Assembly (NCBI GenBank): GCA_964428205.1
Contig: CAYRXE010000025.1
Coordinates: 1 to 14,964, forward strand
Direction: 5' to 3'
Length of the DNA stretch: 14,964 nucleotides
Source of the DNA: CAYRXE01 sp964428205
GTDB taxonomy: Bacteria > Patescibacteriota > Gracilibacteria > Peribacterales > Peribacteraceae
Shown: piece by piece, positions 13,495 through 14,964 of the stretch
Position numbering within the stretch: the first letter of the stretch is position 1
Layout of the letters: every line of letters starts with the position of its first letter
Program-made: the position numbers and the translations under genes
The notes under the pieces: model-generated
What the model saw: the letters and a program-made list of their open reading frames with translations, nothing else
Told to the model about the DNA's origin: nothing
Databases searched by the model: none

Positions 13495-14658
13495 TTATGG
13501 AACGACGAAGATGTACGCGTTGTCATCTATGCGACTCGCCACATGACCGGGCCTGCTCACCACCACTCCGCTCCTCACGAGTTCATTCTTTTCATTGATG
13601 GTCACACGAGGTTCGTAGAAGACATAGAAGACGGTCGCATCCATGCTCGACTCATCATCAAAGGTGGGACGGCTCTTGGGGTACGTGCGATAGCCGGCCA
13701 TCTTGCGCATAGGACTTCCATCTGGGGAGTACACAACATACGTCGGAACCGATGTGAGAATCTTGATGTTCTCTTCGAGTCCATCGTGGAAGGTGAGCAA
13801 GTTACGGAATTTCTTACTGCCCGATTCGGCAAAGCCGTACGTCCGTAAGTCCTTCATGCTGTTACTCATGAATTCATACCCCATGCGCAGGTCACCCAAT
13901 ACCCAGAACGCAGCAAAGACCACGAAGAATATGGCGACGGCTTTCTTGCGAGCGTCACGTCCTTGCAGCCGTTCGAGCAAATAGTAGGCGAGGCATAGGA
14001 GCCCAATAAACAGCAGTATAGGCAGAATCACGCGATAGGCCGACCAGGCGCTGGGAGGCTGTGTGTCGTACAGAGCGGTGATTTCTTGCGGAGTGAAGGC
14101 AATCAGCGGACCCCAGAGGAAGTTGATGGAGAAGGCGAGTACTTGGTCGATCTTCCAGAAGGACTTCCATGCGAATCCCAACTTTTCAAACATCGTCCAT
14201 CCTTTGAGTTCCACTCCGCTCAAGATAATTTCTTCATTTGTTTCGAATTTAAATCCGATCACGTCGGCCCAGGGATCCCACTCGCTGATTCCATGGAGTG
14301 GCACTTCATGATTGACCGGTCCTGCGTTCCCAAGCACAAGTTGCAGTTGTACGAATTCATTGGAAGGGGATTTGCTTCTGTGCCATGCGATCACCGCAGG
14401 ACTCGCGACAGATTTTGCAAAAATCAAATTCACCGAGTCGATCCTGTGTGTGGCATCGACCATGTGCATCATCACGCCGGCACCACGAATGTGCAGACCG
14501 TCAGGTCCTTGGCGAACGTCGAGTCCTTGGATTTGCCACCCCTCAATTGTTTTACCACCGGTAAAATCCCAGGTCGTGAGCATTGCTGCATGAGCAGCAG
14601 GAACTACGAGGAGTGCTGCAAGAGTTACTATGCCGCCAAGAAAGGCGCGACGAATCAT
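13495..14658 (-). CDS. Exported membrane-anchored protein paired with the GT-like gene
   Basis: The 387-residue protein starts with a signal peptide (about residues 1-24, ending PAAHAA). A beta-rich region follows (26-155, from TTWDFTGGKTIEGWQI) resembling the carbohydrate-binding-like jelly rolls seen in exported proteins; this resemblance is only suggestive. Hydrophobic segments lie at about 175-190, 208-228 and 239-256. A C-terminal domain of about 130 residues follows (YVVYSPDG, ATVFYVFYEPRVTI). I do not recognise a named family. The gene is first in a two-gene set with the GT-like membrane protein (5-nt gap). A TACAAT hexamer ends 7 nt before the ATG, so the mRNA may be leaderless. Confidence 0.7.
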   Translation of the reverse strand: MIRRAFLGGIVTLAALLVVPAAHAAMLTTWDFTGGKTIEGWQIQGLDVRQGPDGLHIRGAGVMMHMVDATHRIDSVNLIFAKSVASPAVIAWHRSKSPSNEFVQLQLVLGNAGPVNHEVPLHGISEWDPWADVIGFKFETNEEIILSGVELKGWTMFEKLGFAWKSFWKIDQVLAFSINFLWGPLIAFTPQEITALYDTQPPSAWSAYRVILPILLFIGLLCLAYYLLERLQGRDARKKAVAIFFVVFAAFWVLGDLRMGYEFMSNSMKDLRTYGFAESGSKKFRNLLTFHDGLEENIKILTSVPTYVVYSPDGSPMRKMAGYRTYPKSRPTFDDESSMDATVFYVFYEPRVTINEKNELVRSGVVVSRPGHVASRIDDNAYIFVVP

Positions 14659-14665
14659 GGAGGTT

Positions 14666-14671
14666 ATTGTA
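14666..14671 (-). promoter_or_regulatory. Candidate -10 hexamer before the exported protein gene
   Basis: TACAAT on the minus strand matches TATAAT at five of six bases and ends 7 nt before ATG 14658, so +1 would be one base before the start. No good -35 was found. The same spacing is seen before the response regulator gene. Confidence 0.4.
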
Positions 14672-14708
14672 CTGGGGATAACATCAAGTACATACCTGTT
14701 TTCACTTC

Positions 14709-14838
14709 AGGTTGTTACTTTCTTTTGTCTACCCGCACAAAAGAAAGTAACCAAAGAAAAAGCCACCCGCGCGACAGCCTGGCCGCTCGCCCCTTCACCC
14801 CCCGTGGCGCGCGGGTCTCCCGCCCGCTCCGCTCCTTT
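14709..14838 (+). repeat. Structured intergenic repeat, copy C
   Basis: This 130-bp element differs from copy A at only four positions. The long hairpin is 14714-14728 with 14737-14751. The GC stem is CCCGCGCG (14766-14773) with CGCGCGGG (14808-14815). Two of the four differences lie at paired positions in this stem (A-T in copy A, C-G here), so pairing is kept. It begins 11 nt beyond the alaS stop and ends 51 nt before the next minus-strand gene, again at an operon boundary. Confidence 0.9.
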
Positions 14839-14848
14839 CTCAAGAGTA

Positions 14849-14964
14849 TTAGGCTGCTAAACCAGCATTTTCTATCTCCGCGGGACCACCGGAAACAACT
14901 GCTTTGATGCGGCGAACGCCTGCAGAAGAACTCTCTTCTTTCTGGATCTTAAAACTACCGAGCA
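14849..14964 (-). CDS. alaS: 3' end of alanyl-tRNA synthetase (partial)
   Basis: Entering from the right edge, the minus strand encodes 38 residues before TAA 14851-14849. They include GSFKIQKEESSSAGVRRIKA then VVSGGPAEIENAGLAA. The G-x-F-K-I-x-x-E-x-x-x-x-x-G-V-R-R-I-x-A pattern is the end of the AlaRS editing-domain region (threonyl/alanyl-tRNA synthetase SAD). In typical bacterial AlaRS (about 870 residues) a further 200 or so residues (DHHA1/C-Ala) follow. Here the frame stops 19 residues after RRI, so this enzyme should lack C-Ala. Short AlaRS forms occur in reduced genomes, so this is probably native, but a truncation next to repeat C cannot be excluded. The catalytic part is outside the window. 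Confidence 0.8.
   Translation of the reverse strand, partial: LGSFKIQKEESSSAGVRRIKAVVSGGPAEIENAGLAA

Noticed and set aside
6055..14838. CRISPR array or transposon ends
   Set aside because: The repeats are only three, kilobases apart, without regular spacers. No transposase frame or obvious target-site duplications flank them.

Overview
This 14,964-base window is ordinary bacterial chromosome of intermediate base composition, densely coded and mostly on the minus strand. It runs from the 3' end of a CopA-type metal P-type ATPase gene (left edge) to the 3' end of an alanyl-tRNA synthetase gene (right edge). The standard genetic code fits. Several traits suggest a candidate-phyla (CPR/Patescibacteria, possibly Peribacteria/Peregrinibacteria-like) genome: an AlaRS that stops just after the editing-domain signature, an SLH-domain surface protein, small Ser-rich lipoproteins, and almost no Shine-Dalgarno sequences. 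This taxonomic guess rests on impression and recall, not on a marker search.

Layout. 1-92: end of copA (+). 191-1126: tandem VOC/PhnB-like protein (+), sharing a bidirectional terminator with an SLH protein (1193-1858, -). 2126-2317: KGG-motif stress protein (+), sharing a terminator with a membrane-anchored beta-lactamase-fold serine hydrolase (2373-3368, -). 3483-4319: RlmI-like methyltransferase (-). 4470-4970: FMN-binding-like lipoprotein (+), convergent with apbE (4989-5951, -). 6265-8102: OmpR/PhoB-type two-component operon (-). 8278-8472: small Ser-rich lipoprotein (+). 8817-10732: HTTM-DCC membrane protein and its partner (-). 10784-12028: Trm11/THUMP-like methyltransferase (-). 12071-14658: polytopic GT39-like membrane protein and an exported membrane-anchored partner (-). 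14849-14964: end of alaS (-).

Most interesting. (1) Three promoters, those of the two-component operon, apbE and the FMN-binding-like lipoprotein, each carry the direct repeat CTTAA-N6-CTTAA (11-bp period). Each repeat is followed after exactly 11 nt by a -10-like hexamer. This looks like a PhoB/OmpR-type activator box replacing the -35, and it ties the locus into a predicted autoregulated flavinylation regulon. (2) Three copies of a structured intergenic repeat (A 6055-6184, B 8542-8713, C 14709-14838) lie in the same orientation, each 3' of a minus-strand gene. A and C are identical at 126 of 130 positions, and two of the four differences form a compensatory base-pair change. (3) Genes lacking SD sites fall into two groups: those preceded by long pyrimidine tracts, and those whose -10 hexamer sits 6-7 nt before the start codon (predicted leaderless mRNAs). 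(4) The terminator of the lipoprotein gene is encoded inside the last codons of the convergent apbE gene.
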